A stretch of DNA of 5,992 nucleotides from Planctomycetaceae bacterium (GTDB lineage: Bacteria > Planctomycetota > Planctomycetia > Pirellulales > Thermoguttaceae), in the NCBI GenBank assembly GCA_031283515.1, contig JAITBS010000597.1, forward strand, positions 1 to 5,992. The letters are read 5' to 3'. This document shows, in pieces, positions 1 through 5,992 of this stretch (its first letter is position 1; every line of letters begins with the position of its first letter). Both the position numbers and the translations under genes were made by a program. Under the pieces are notes generated by a model. The model ran no database searches. It was not told the origin of the DNA and saw nothing but the letters and a program-made list of their open reading frames with translations.

Positions 1-1784
1 GACAAGGTACGAACATATTCGTAAACAATAAGTCCCCGAAAAATTGCCGGTTGATAATTGTTACGTGAAAAGACAAGCGGTCGGCGTGCGGCTGAAAAAT
101 GATTCCGGTCAAAATCCAATGCTATCGTTGCGTAACATTCGGCAGAATCAACATATTCACCGTCTAACACTGCCTTTTTCGCTGCTTCATTACCGTACAG
201 TTTTTCAGCGATTGCCGCATTCCATTTCACAGAAAAACCGCCATTGGCAATTTCCGGCAAATCGTTGAGACTCCAAACAACTCCATTACACCAAGGCGTA
301 TCAAGAATTCGATGTCCGAAACGTCCGTCAACATCACGCATTCCGCTAACAAAAAGAGCTTTCGCTATTGCGTTACCGTTATCGGCTAATTTTTGTGCAT
401 GTTCTAACGCCGCTTCGTAAGTGCGCGGAGTTTCTTTCGGTAACGCCATCCACCAGGTTGTCGGTTCGGTGTAACGGAATGTCAGAATACCGTGAGCATC
501 GTCCCAAGCCGTTTCGTCATTCCCTTCTTTAATAGCAAAACCAAAATCTTCAAATTGCGGAACTTTGCTGATAGCGGCAAACGGCATCCAAAGTCCTTGC
601 TTTTTGATTCTGTTACGGAAAAATTCGGGAAACAATTTTTGATAAGTATCCAGCGCACCGCGAAAACTGTGTTCCGGCGCAAAATCGAATTGTACAAAAC
701 GCAAGGTTGTTTCCGGCGATTCTTTTGTCAACGCCAAATCAACAGCAACAAACAATTCGTTAGTTGCTTCGTTATAACCTGTACGAAAAAACGCCGGATA
801 CGCAAAATCAATACCAACCGCATTACCGATTTTGTTATTGTTTTTTTGACCGATAACAGCACTGAATGGATATCGCGATAATTGCCCATTGGCACCGATG
901 TGATTCATTCCAGTACTTGCGAACGGATTACGATGTTCTAGTGTACGATATTCAGATGTTGGAATATTTTGGTGTGTCCTGCAAAATTGAATGTTTTTCA
1001 AATCTTGAAGAGAACGCGAAAAAACAAGTGTTAAACATTGATCTTTTTCTGTTTCGTTTGTCAATGTGATTTGTGTTCCGGTTTCGTTGGATTCGGTTTT
1101 TGAACGGATTCCAAACGAATTTTTGTCCAATAACATGAAATCCGAATCAACAGCAGCATTACGAATTTGAAACGATATTGTATCGGATTGTGTTTTAGAG
1201 TCTTCCTGTTTTTGAATCGGGACGCCGTCAAACAACGCGGTATTATCACTGATTTTTTGTGTCGATAATTTCATATCGCGAAACCACACTTTACCGGTTC
1301 TGTTACGAAATAAAGTATAAAATGTCAATGATTTAACGGGTTTTTCAGGAATAACGAATATTTGTTTCTTTTCCCAATCATGAGTTCCGCTTGAAAAAGG
1401 AACACTTTGTCCCCATAACGGTGTTCCATCGTTGTAAATGAGATCAAGATAAATACTGTAATCAGCTAAATTCTGTGAACCATTAACATTTTCCGTTTTA
1501 CTCCGCGCTTCGGCGTAAATCGGTAACGGTTGTTCCTGATTGAGAACAATACTGTACAGAACACCGCGCCGGACATTATTTTCGTTGCTGTTATCGCAAA
1601 CGAAAACATCGCCTTGTTTTTCAAAACCTTTTTCGTAAGGTCGAAACCGATCCGGTTGTAACAAATTTTCACTCGTCTGTTCAAACCGGACAACTTTCTT
1701 AACAACAGTTTGTGCCGAAATAACCGGAAGACTGATGGTAAGTGAAACAAGAATCAACACAGAAAAAAATCTTTTTTGAATCAT
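1..1784 (-). CDS. Secreted protein with N-terminal jelly-roll-like module and uncharacterised hydrolase-like region (3' end cut by window)
   Basis: An uninterrupted reading frame of 594 codons runs off the left window edge without a stop, so the C-terminus is missing. Residues 1-24 form a signal peptide (basic start, hydrophobic core, cut near ISA-QT), indicating export. Residues about 50-190 are beta-rich and end with GKVWFRDMKLS, the style of a carbohydrate-binding-module-like jelly roll. From about 390 comes a dense aromatic/acidic block: GLWMPFAAISK (397-407), ETAWDDAHGI (424-433), FRYTEPTTWWM (436-446) and DGEYVDS (541-547). I recall similar blocks in uncharacterised secreted proteins of PVC bacteria and suspect a TIM-barrel glycoside-hydrolase-like fold, with the Asp/Glu residues as candidate catalytic positions; no activity is established. 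The start at 1784 gives a proper signal peptide. An in-frame ATG at 1835 would add 17 residues but overlaps a TATAAT box. No Shine-Dalgarno sequence is visible. Confidence 0.88.
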   Translation of the reverse strand, partial: MIQKRFFSVLILVSLTISLPVISAQTVVKKVVRFEQTSENLLQPDRFRPYEKGFEKQGDVFVCDNSNENNVRRGVLYSIVLNQEQPLPIYAEARSKTENVNGSQNLADYSIYLDLIYNDGTPLWGQSVPFSSGTHDWEKKQIFVIPEKPVKSLTFYTLFRNRTGKVWFRDMKLSTQKISDNTALFDGVPIQKQEDSKTQSDTISFQIRNAAVDSDFMLLDKNSFGIRSKTESNETGTQITLTNETEKDQCLTLVFSRSLQDLKNIQFCRTHQNIPTSEYRTLEHRNPFASTGMNHIGANGQLSRYPFSAVIGQKNNNKIGNAVGIDFAYPAFFRTGYNEATNELFVAVDLALTKESPETTLRFVQFDFAPEHSFRGALDTYQKLFPEFFRNRIKKQGLWMPFAAISKVPQFEDFGFAIKEGNDETAWDDAHGILTFRYTEPTTWWMALPKETPRTYEAALEHAQKLADNGNAIAKALFVSGMRDVDGRFGHRILDTPWCNGVVWSLNDLPEIANGGFSVKWNAAIAEKLYGNEAAKKAVLDGEYVDSAECYATIALDFDRNHFSAARRPLVFSRNNYQPAIFRGLIVYEYVRTL

Positions 1785-1818
1785 CGGAAATAAATTGGTT
1801 AAAGGGAAACTTTTACAA

Positions 1819-1836
1819 AATGTTTTTAAAAACATT
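1819..1836. repeat. 18-bp perfect palindrome, possible operator
   Basis: AATGTTTTT is followed directly by its exact reverse complement AAAAACATT, with no loop. It lies 35-52 bases upstream of the ATG of the secreted protein gene (start 1784) and touches a TATAAT box, so the predicted transcription start would fall near its centre. A perfect gapless palindrome suits a dimeric DNA-binding protein better than an RNA hairpin. It is A/T-rich, so chance occurrence is possible; the operator role is inferred. Confidence 0.4.
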
Positions 1837-1839
1837 ATA
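1834..1839 (-). promoter_or_regulatory. Candidate -10 box (TATAAT) for the secreted protein gene
   Basis: On the minus strand the sequence reads TATAAT, an exact sigma70-type -10 hexamer about 50 bases upstream of the ATG at 1784. No convincing -35 hexamer lies 16-18 bases upstream: the best TTGTTA leaves only a 13-base spacer. In A/T-rich intergenic DNA a consensus -10 can arise by chance, so this is a tentative promoter. Its overlap with the 18-bp palindrome is what makes it notable. Confidence 0.35.
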
Positions 1840-1913
1840 TCACGTGTATTTATAACAATTACTTTCCTAATCATTTATTTGAGTTTTTGTACAGATATTA
1901 GATTAATTTTTGC

Positions 1914-1937
1914 CAACCTCATTTTCAACCTAATTTT
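1914..1937. repeat. Two tandem copies of a 12-bp unit (11/12 identical)
   Basis: On the plus strand CAACCTCATTTT is followed immediately by CAACCTAATTTT. On the minus strand, the direction of transcription, the order is AAAATTAGGTTG then AAAATGAGGTTG. The pair sits just after the stop of the PstS-like gene and about 130 bases upstream of the secreted protein gene. A near-helical-turn direct repeat can bind tandem-dimer response regulators, but it does not resemble the enterobacterial Pho box (CTGTCAT repeats). It could equally be a small slippage duplication. Confidence 0.4.
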
Positions 1938-1949
1938 CTGAACAACCGA

Positions 1950-3560
1950 TCATTCTGTAGCAATAACAGGGTTGATCGGCACATAACCGCTTTCACGGAC
2001 GGCGCGTTGTCCGTCGTCGGAAAGCAGCCAATCCCGAAGTTTCGCGGCGGGTGAATCGGCGGCGATTCCTTTGCGTGTTACAACATAAATCTCGTAAACA
2101 AGCGGATATTTTTTTGTACGGATATTTTCATAATTCGGAAACACTCTGTTGACCGCCAACACTCGCGTCTCAAGAACGCGAAGCATAAAATGTTCGTAAT
2201 GATAAACGGAATAACCAATCGCGTTTTGATTTTGCTGTACACCGGAAAGGACCATTCCCATTCCAAAACCGGACAGTCCCAAAACTTGACGATTATTACG
2301 AAAACTTTCATCAGCACGTTTAATAGGAATATCAGGCATTGTTATTTCTACTGCTTGACGTAACGGCTCAGATAAAACGTTTGTCGTGTTATTAGGATCG
2401 GATTCCGCCTCCGAATATTTTTGTAACGATTCCGGCGTAACAACCAAAACGTCCATCAATTCGCGGCTTCCCGAATTGCGGTTACGTTCATAAGGTTGAA
2501 TTATTCGATTTTCTTTTCCGCCGAAATCTTTCCATAATTTTTGTTGCGGCGAGGCGTAAATGGATTGAATCTGCTCCAATGTTAAACTTTCGACCGGATT
2601 TTTGCGATTGATCACAAACACGAAACCGTCTAACGCGATGGGATAAATATCCAATTCTACCTCAGCATGTTCCATCGCTTTTTTTTCATCTTCCGACGGA
2701 CGGCGGGCAACGAGAAGAATTTCCGATTGTGGAAACGCCAATCGTCCTTGTTGATCTGGTGTAACAGTTGGATCAATCACCGGATATTTTCCATTTTTAT
2801 CCGGTTGAATATTGTAATTTTCGCTTCCCGGTATTTGCGGATAATTGTTAGAATTATTAGCATCCTCAGTTTTCGCCTTGCCGATCAGAGACAAATACGC
2901 CTCATGCGTTCCTTGAAATTGTCCGTAATAATGCCGAAAAATATTTCGCTGCCGAAAAGTTGTTTTTTCCGTATCGGCAACGACTTTCAATTCGGCGCCG
3001 GGAGAATCGTGATTGTAATTGTTTCTAAAATTCGAGTTGGGCAAAAGCGGATAAGTTCGGAAAAACGGCGGACGGTTGTTATAAGACCGTTGTTGCCGTG
3101 CCGCAAGTTCCCATTTATACGGTACGCCCAACACATAAGATGTAACAATCGTTCCGAGATTGAGACAGCTCGTCGAGCCGTCCAGTTCAGGGAAATTCAA
3201 CATATCGAGACCTACTTTTTTACCGTCCGGCGTTTGTTTTGGTTTGAGCGATTGCAATTCTTCAAGGTGCGAATCCAACAGATATTTGTTAATCGTAACT
3301 TGTTGTGCATTGACATTTTGGTGTTCTTTTGCGATTTCCTGTTGCTTTTGCATAACAATTTGCTGCAGTTCTTGTTCTTGTTTCAGCAATTCGCCGAGAT
3401 GAGGATCGTCCGGCGAATAATTCTGTGAGGCGTCAATAGACGTAACTCCGTTAGACACAACGACAGGATAAGACCATTGTCCGAACAACGGCAAAGTATT
3501 CACCGCAAAAAAAATCACCGCATAAAATAACGGCAAAACAAAATTTTTGAAACGTTTCAT
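1950..3560 (-). CDS. PstS-family phosphate-type ABC transporter substrate-binding protein, enlarged form
   Basis: A 536-residue exported solute-binding protein, predicted to bind phosphate or a similar oxyanion in the periplasm. Residues 1-27 are a signal peptide (cut near LFG-Q) with no lipobox cysteine. Residues about 55-105 are Gln/Glu-rich and probably coiled coil. PstS-type signatures follow: DGSTS (127-131, first anion-binding loop), VARRPSEDE (284-292), IALDGFVFVINRKNPVESLT (308-327), WKDFGG (343-348) and NSGSRE (362-367, the loop that in PstS binds phosphate), then IGYSVYHY in the C-terminal lobe. It is far longer than typical PstS (about 300-350 residues) because of the coiled-coil head and an Asn/Pro-rich insertion at about 160-275. 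The position equivalent to the Asp in GASD of E. coli PstS is VARR here, as in some PBP-like families. A Shine-Dalgarno sequence supports the start. No permease or ATPase genes are in the window, so the transport partner and exact ligand are unknown. Confidence 0.9.
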   Translation of the reverse strand: MKRFKNFVLPLFYAVIFFAVNTLPLFGQWSYPVVVSNGVTSIDASQNYSPDDPHLGELLKQEQELQQIVMQKQQEIAKEHQNVNAQQVTINKYLLDSHLEELQSLKPKQTPDGKKVGLDMLNFPELDGSTSCLNLGTIVTSYVLGVPYKWELAARQQRSYNNRPPFFRTYPLLPNSNFRNNYNHDSPGAELKVVADTEKTTFRQRNIFRHYYGQFQGTHEAYLSLIGKAKTEDANNSNNYPQIPGSENYNIQPDKNGKYPVIDPTVTPDQQGRLAFPQSEILLVARRPSEDEKKAMEHAEVELDIYPIALDGFVFVINRKNPVESLTLEQIQSIYASPQQKLWKDFGGKENRIIQPYERNRNSGSRELMDVLVVTPESLQKYSEAESDPNNTTNVLSEPLRQAVEITMPDIPIKRADESFRNNRQVLGLSGFGMGMVLSGVQQNQNAIGYSVYHYEHFMLRVLETRVLAVNRVFPNYENIRTKKYPLVYEIYVVTRKGIAADSPAAKLRDWLLSDDGQRAVRESGYVPINPVIATE

Positions 3561-3568
3561 AATAATTT

Positions 3569-3573
3569 TCCTT
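3569..3573 (-). promoter_or_regulatory. Shine-Dalgarno site of the PstS-like gene
   Basis: The minus strand reads AAGGA, with 8 bases between it and the ATG at 3560. It fixes the start of the PstS-like gene and is the only convincing ribosome binding site at the three visible gene starts in this window. Confidence 0.7.
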
Positions 3574-3655
3574 TTTTCTAGAGTTTGTAGGAGGGCTGTT
3601 AAAACGGTAAAATTTTCGGAATAATCTCAGCGGATATTTTGTTGGTTGCGGTTAC

Positions 3656-3703
3656 ATAAAAACAAAAATTCCACTGATATATTACCTTATTTTTTGTTTT
3701 TAT
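3656..3703 (-). terminator. A/T-rich inverted repeat at the end of the radical SAM gene, possible weak terminator
   Basis: ATAAAAACAAAAA (3656-3668) is the exact reverse complement of 3691-3703, a 13-bp stem with a 22-base loop. The arm at 3691-3703 includes the TAA stop of the radical SAM gene. In the minus-strand transcript the 5' arm is A-rich and the 3' arm is U-rich (TTTTTGTTTTTAT), so the structure could act as a terminator, perhaps in both directions. The stem contains only one G-C pair, far weaker than a classical intrinsic terminator, so the role is uncertain. Confidence 0.3.
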
Positions 3704-4917
3704 CCATAGGCACCTATTCCGAAGAAGAGATTTTGTTTTAATAATCGGTAAACCCAATAATTTTCGGGGATTTCTTCACCTGGTAGAAAGTGAGAAGTTT
3801 TTGGAATTGCCGTATCAAGTTCGGTAAGAAAATTGCGTCCGCTAAGATCAACAACCTGTTCCTGACGCAAAAATTCCGCCAACTCTTGCGGATAATCAAT
3901 CAGAACACATCCTTGTGATCGTTCGCCGTCATACCGATCCCGAACAAATTGTTGAAAATGTCTCAGAAAATTACTTTCGTTAATTGTTTTATAAAAATCG
4001 CCGTTATTATCGTCCAAAAAATTCCGTGCAACAGTTATCGGCGGACACGGTTCGATACTTCCTTTTGCTCCGACGACAAACGCCATTCCTTTCGAAGCCG
4101 GACAAACCGCTTTGCCTTGTGCATCCCAGTAAGTGTCAATAAGAATAATCGGCATTTTACGCCGCAATCGGAGTAATCGTTTCCGTAATTCCGATAATTG
4201 TTCCCGATTCACCGCAAGTTCCGAAGCGGAATCCATTCCGACCGGACGGTAAATGTAATACCAAAGATAAACCGCTCCAAGTTCAATAAATTGCCGGATA
4301 TAAACTTCCGTCAGAACACTTTCAAAATTCTGTGCAGTAACTACTGTGGCAACTCCGTAAAGTAATTTTTGACGGCACAATTCCTGACAACCATTGATCG
4401 CTTTGATAAATGTACCTAAACCGCGCCGGGCATCATTTTCTGTTTCAAAACCGTCAATACTGATCAACGGTGAAACATTACCGAGTTTCTTGAGCCGTTT
4501 AACATTATTTGTATCAAAAAATTGACCATTCGTAATAACTTGAAAATAGGCTTCGGGATGATGTTCTATTAGTTCCCACATTGTTGTGGTCAAAAAAGGT
4601 TCACCGCCGAGAAGCGTGTAAAAATAAACAGAATTTTGCTGACCAATTTGAATAACCCGTTCTATCTTTTCAAGAGGAAGCGAAACCGGTGAAACATTAT
4701 GTCCCTTTTCCTGAGTAACCCAACAACCACGACAATGTAAATTACAAGCGGTTGTCAATGAAAAAAATAAAAAGGGAGGAAAAAGAATATCATGTTTATT
4801 CCTGTTCTTAAAAGCGCGAAGCGCAAAAAAGGACTTGAAACACCAAAGCCAACCTGCCTTAAAAAGAAGCCGCCAGGAAACTTCTCGAATACATCGAATT
4901 AGAAACGAAATTATCAT
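3700..4917 (-). CDS. Radical SAM enzyme with twitch-like auxiliary cluster motif, uncharacterised family
   Basis: A 405-residue radical SAM protein of unknown substrate. The SAM-binding [4Fe-4S] motif is C58-x3-C62-x2-C65 (TACNLHCRGCW). GGEP at 104-107, VITNG at 127-131 and SIDGF at 153-157 match the SAM-contacting strands of the partial TIM barrel. C272-x13-G286-x4-C291 fits the opening CX9-15GX4C signature of SPASM/twitch domains, and a single further cysteine, C337, follows; the CX2CX5CX3C remainder of a full SPASM is absent, suggesting one auxiliary cluster. Residues 13-38 are aromatic, hydrophobic and basic, perhaps a membrane-associating helix. A C-terminal tail of about 60 residues ends in FFGIGAYG. 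I recall similar head and tail segments in unannotated planctomycete radical SAM proteins. The only plausible start is the ATG at 4917: a frame stop lies at 4948-4950 and no other start codon precedes the core. No Shine-Dalgarno sequence and no peptide precursor gene are seen. Confidence 0.92.
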   Translation of the reverse strand: MIISFLIRCIREVSWRLLFKAGWLWCFKSFFALRAFKNRNKHDILFPPFLFFSLTTACNLHCRGCWVTQEKGHNVSPVSLPLEKIERVIQIGQQNSVYFYTLLGGEPFLTTTMWELIEHHPEAYFQVITNGQFFDTNNVKRLKKLGNVSPLISIDGFETENDARRGLGTFIKAINGCQELCRQKLLYGVATVVTAQNFESVLTEVYIRQFIELGAVYLWYYIYRPVGMDSASELAVNREQLSELRKRLLRLRRKMPIILIDTYWDAQGKAVCPASKGMAFVVGAKGSIEPCPPITVARNFLDDNNGDFYKTINESNFLRHFQQFVRDRYDGERSQGCVLIDYPQELAEFLRQEQVVDLSGRNFLTELDTAIPKTSHFLPGEEIPENYWVYRLLKQNLFFGIGAYG

Positions 4918-4984
4918 AAAACAAAAATAGGTAAAATTGTCAACAGATTATGCTGATTTTTGTTCATAAATTATGTGATTTTTT

Positions 4985-5046
4985 GTCCGCAGTTTACGCC
5001 GATTTTCGTAAATTTCTTTCTGTGTTTATCTGCGTAATTTGCGGAC
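4985..5046. repeat. Imperfect inverted repeat, likely dispersed intergenic element
   Basis: The arm 4985-5003 (starting GTCCGCAGTTTACGC) pairs with 5028-5046 (ending GCGTAATTTGCGGAC) at 16 of 19 positions, around a 24-base centre. The outer seven pairs, GTCCGCA/TGCGGAC-like, are G/C-richer than the surrounding spacer. The arms contain decayed reiterations of a GCnGATT-type word. I recall repeats of the style CTGCGTAATCTGCGGAC scattered between genes in diverse bacteria. It follows the stop of the beta-helix gene by four bases, but on the transcribed strand the downstream flank is A-rich rather than U-rich, so it is not a standard terminator for that gene. Confidence 0.5.
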
Positions 5047-5050
5047 TATT

Positions 5051-5992
5051 TTATTTTTTCGGTAACGTTTTTCTGTATTGGTCAACAAAAAGTCCGATTT
5101 TGTCAAACGGGATTGGTTCAAAATTTTCCGGTAACAATTTTTTCAACGGCGAATCCGGTTTGAAATGAAAATCTTGTTTGTCCCGATCCGCAAATTCCGG
5201 TTCAACATCGGCAATATATTTTTGCAACATTTTTTCTTTTTCGGGAAGTTTATCCGGATCACTTTTGACACTATTTTCTACAACAACATTATTAGCAACA
5301 ATAATATTGTCTTTCAAACCGGTTTGTTCCAACAGTTTTAATACATTGTTATCAAGGTGAAGCCATTGTTTGCAGTCAATCATTACGTTCCGTTGAAAAA
5401 CACAACCGAGCGGTGCTTTGGGTTCGTTCTGCATTATTGTTGCTAATTTCGGATACCGTTCACTCCATAGCGGATTTTGATAATTAAGTTCTTTGGCTTT
5501 TCGTTCCAATTGCCAACTGGGATCATCCGGTGAATTCCATTGTTTCCACGTCATACCGCGCGAATCCAGACTGATTCCTTGATAACAGTCAATAAAAAGA
5601 TTATTTTCCGCAACATTATCACGTCCGCCGCCGATAAAAACAGCACGGCTTGCTTTATAAAAAACGTTGCGCCGAATCGTATCACCGCTATCGCAATCGT
5701 CAAGATAAACGCCCATTGTTCCGTGTGAATCGGAAGTTCCAAGATCATGAATGTAATTCTCTTCGATAATATTTCCTTGTGTTGTCCAATCTCGTCCCGT
5801 GTACAAAGCGCCGGCATCGCTTGTTTCCTGAACAACATGATAAATTTCGTTGCGCTCAATCCGGTTTTCATTACCGCCGTAAGCGATTGCCAAATGCGGT
5901 GCGTCGTGAATCCGGTTATTCCGAACGATATTTCCTACGCCGTACAAACCAAAAGCTCCGGCATAAGTTCGATACAAACGTCCGAAATGATG
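5051..5992 (-). CDS. Right-handed parallel beta-helix protein, pectate-lyase-like fold (5' end cut by window)
   Basis: The last 313 residues of a protein that enters from the right edge; the frame is open to base 5992, so the TTG codon at 5977 is internal. Successive coils show the Asn-ladder pattern of a parallel beta-helix: NIVRNNRIHD, NRIERNEIYH, NIIEENYIHD, DTIRRNVFYK, DNVAENNLFI, then after a roughly 60-residue linker CVFQRNVMID and NIIVANNVVV. Between coils lie ALYTGRDW (visible residues 62-69), GVYLDDCDSG (94-103) and AVFIGGGRDN (117-126), whose clustered Asp residues could line an active-site groove. Beta-helix proteins of this type include polysaccharide lyases and glycoside hydrolases such as GH141; the specific family and substrate are not determined. 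The tail, ending PFDKIGLFVDQYR, resembles the C-terminus of large secreted beta-helix proteins I recall from PVC bacteria. The missing N-terminus should hold a signal peptide. Confidence 0.88.
   Translation of the reverse strand, partial: HHFGRLYRTYAGAFGLYGVGNIVRNNRIHDAPHLAIAYGGNENRIERNEIYHVVQETSDAGALYTGRDWTTQGNIIEENYIHDLGTSDSHGTMGVYLDDCDSGDTIRRNVFYKASRAVFIGGGRDNVAENNLFIDCYQGISLDSRGMTWKQWNSPDDPSWQLERKAKELNYQNPLWSERYPKLATIMQNEPKAPLGCVFQRNVMIDCKQWLHLDNNVLKLLEQTGLKDNIIVANNVVVENSVKSDPDKLPEKEKMLQKYIADVEPEFADRDKQDFHFKPDSPLKKLLPENFEPIPFDKIGLFVDQYRKTLPKK

Noticed and set aside
492..881. Plus-strand open frame of 129 codons
   Set aside because: It lies opposite the continuous minus-strand frame of the secreted protein gene, with low-complexity basic composition and no recognisable motif.
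1466..1750. Minus-strand open frame of 94 codons, together with those at 1061-1249 and 482-697
   Set aside because: All three share one frame, offset by one base from the real gene that runs unbroken from 1784 to the window edge. They are shadows, not fragments of a frameshifted gene.
2667..3428. Plus-strand open frame of 253 codons
   Set aside because: It is antisense to the PstS-like gene, whose motifs and signal peptide are unambiguous. The plus-frame product is Arg/Ile/Phe-rich in the manner of an antisense shadow.
3561..3699. Possible Pho box controlling the PstS-like gene
   Set aside because: No CTGTCAT-like direct repeats or other recognisable phosphate-response site was found in this spacer; a clear promoter could not be picked either.
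4915..4943. TTGACA on the minus strand at 4938-4943 as -35 box for the radical SAM gene
   Set aside because: A 17-base spacer puts the -10 hexamer (TTTATG) on the start codon itself, so transcription would begin inside the gene, and no later in-frame start exists before the conserved core.
4985..5046. Intrinsic terminator of the beta-helix gene
   Set aside because: In the minus-strand transcript the hairpin is followed by an A-rich stretch, not a U-tract; only the opposite strand has T-rich sequence after it, where no gene ends.
4918..5050. Possible peptide precursor gene for the radical SAM enzyme
   Set aside because: The plus-strand frame from 4950 runs through the inverted repeat into the end of the beta-helix gene and has no leader/core-like composition; no other small frame with a ribosome binding site is present in either flanking spacer.
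1..5992. tRNA, rRNA, CRISPR array, insertion sequence
   Set aside because: No cloverleaf, rRNA core sequence, regularly spaced repeats or transposase-like protein was seen on either strand by eye.

Overview
The window carries four genes, all on the minus strand, so transcription runs from the right edge to the left edge. The two outer genes are cut by the window ends. Three of the four look like exported or extracytoplasmic proteins: a secreted protein with a jelly-roll-like module plus an uncharacterised, possibly hydrolase-like region at the left; a PstS-family phosphate-binding-type periplasmic protein; and a right-handed parallel beta-helix protein at the right. The beta-helix gene's own signal peptide would lie outside the window. 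The remaining gene encodes a cytoplasmic or membrane-associated radical SAM enzyme with an auxiliary-cluster (twitch-like) cysteine pattern.

Organism: a moderately AT-rich bacterium. Simple signal peptides without lipobox cysteines suggest a diderm with a periplasm. A clear Shine-Dalgarno sequence is present at only one of the three visible gene starts. Large secreted beta-helix and hydrolase-like proteins next to this sort of radical SAM protein fit the Planctomycetes-Verrucomicrobia-Lentisphaerae (PVC) group, perhaps a gut or other polysaccharide-rich habitat. This is inference from protein style, with no marker gene present.

Layout from right to left (transcription order): 5992-5051, 3' part of the beta-helix protein; 5050-4918, a 133-bp spacer holding an imperfect inverted repeat that looks like a dispersed intergenic element; 4917-3700, the radical SAM protein; 3699-3561, a 139-bp spacer with an A/T-only-like inverted repeat overlapping the upstream stop codon and a good ribosome binding site for the next gene; 3560-1950, the PstS-like protein; 1949-1785, a 165-bp spacer with a 12-bp tandem direct repeat, a TATAAT box and an 18-bp perfect palindrome; 1784-1, the secreted jelly-roll/hydrolase-like protein, open to the window edge.

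The spacers of 130-165 bp argue for separately transcribed genes rather than a tight operon. No pstC/pstA/pstB permease genes, no peptide precursor for the radical SAM enzyme, no mobile-element genes, RNA genes or CRISPR arrays were seen. The two end genes plausibly share a theme of extracellular polysaccharide handling; the two middle genes have no evident functional link to them. No complete new system is demonstrable here. The most novel-looking items are the uncharacterised radical SAM family, the elaborated orphan PstS-like protein, the uncharacterised secreted protein at the left, and the intergenic repeats.
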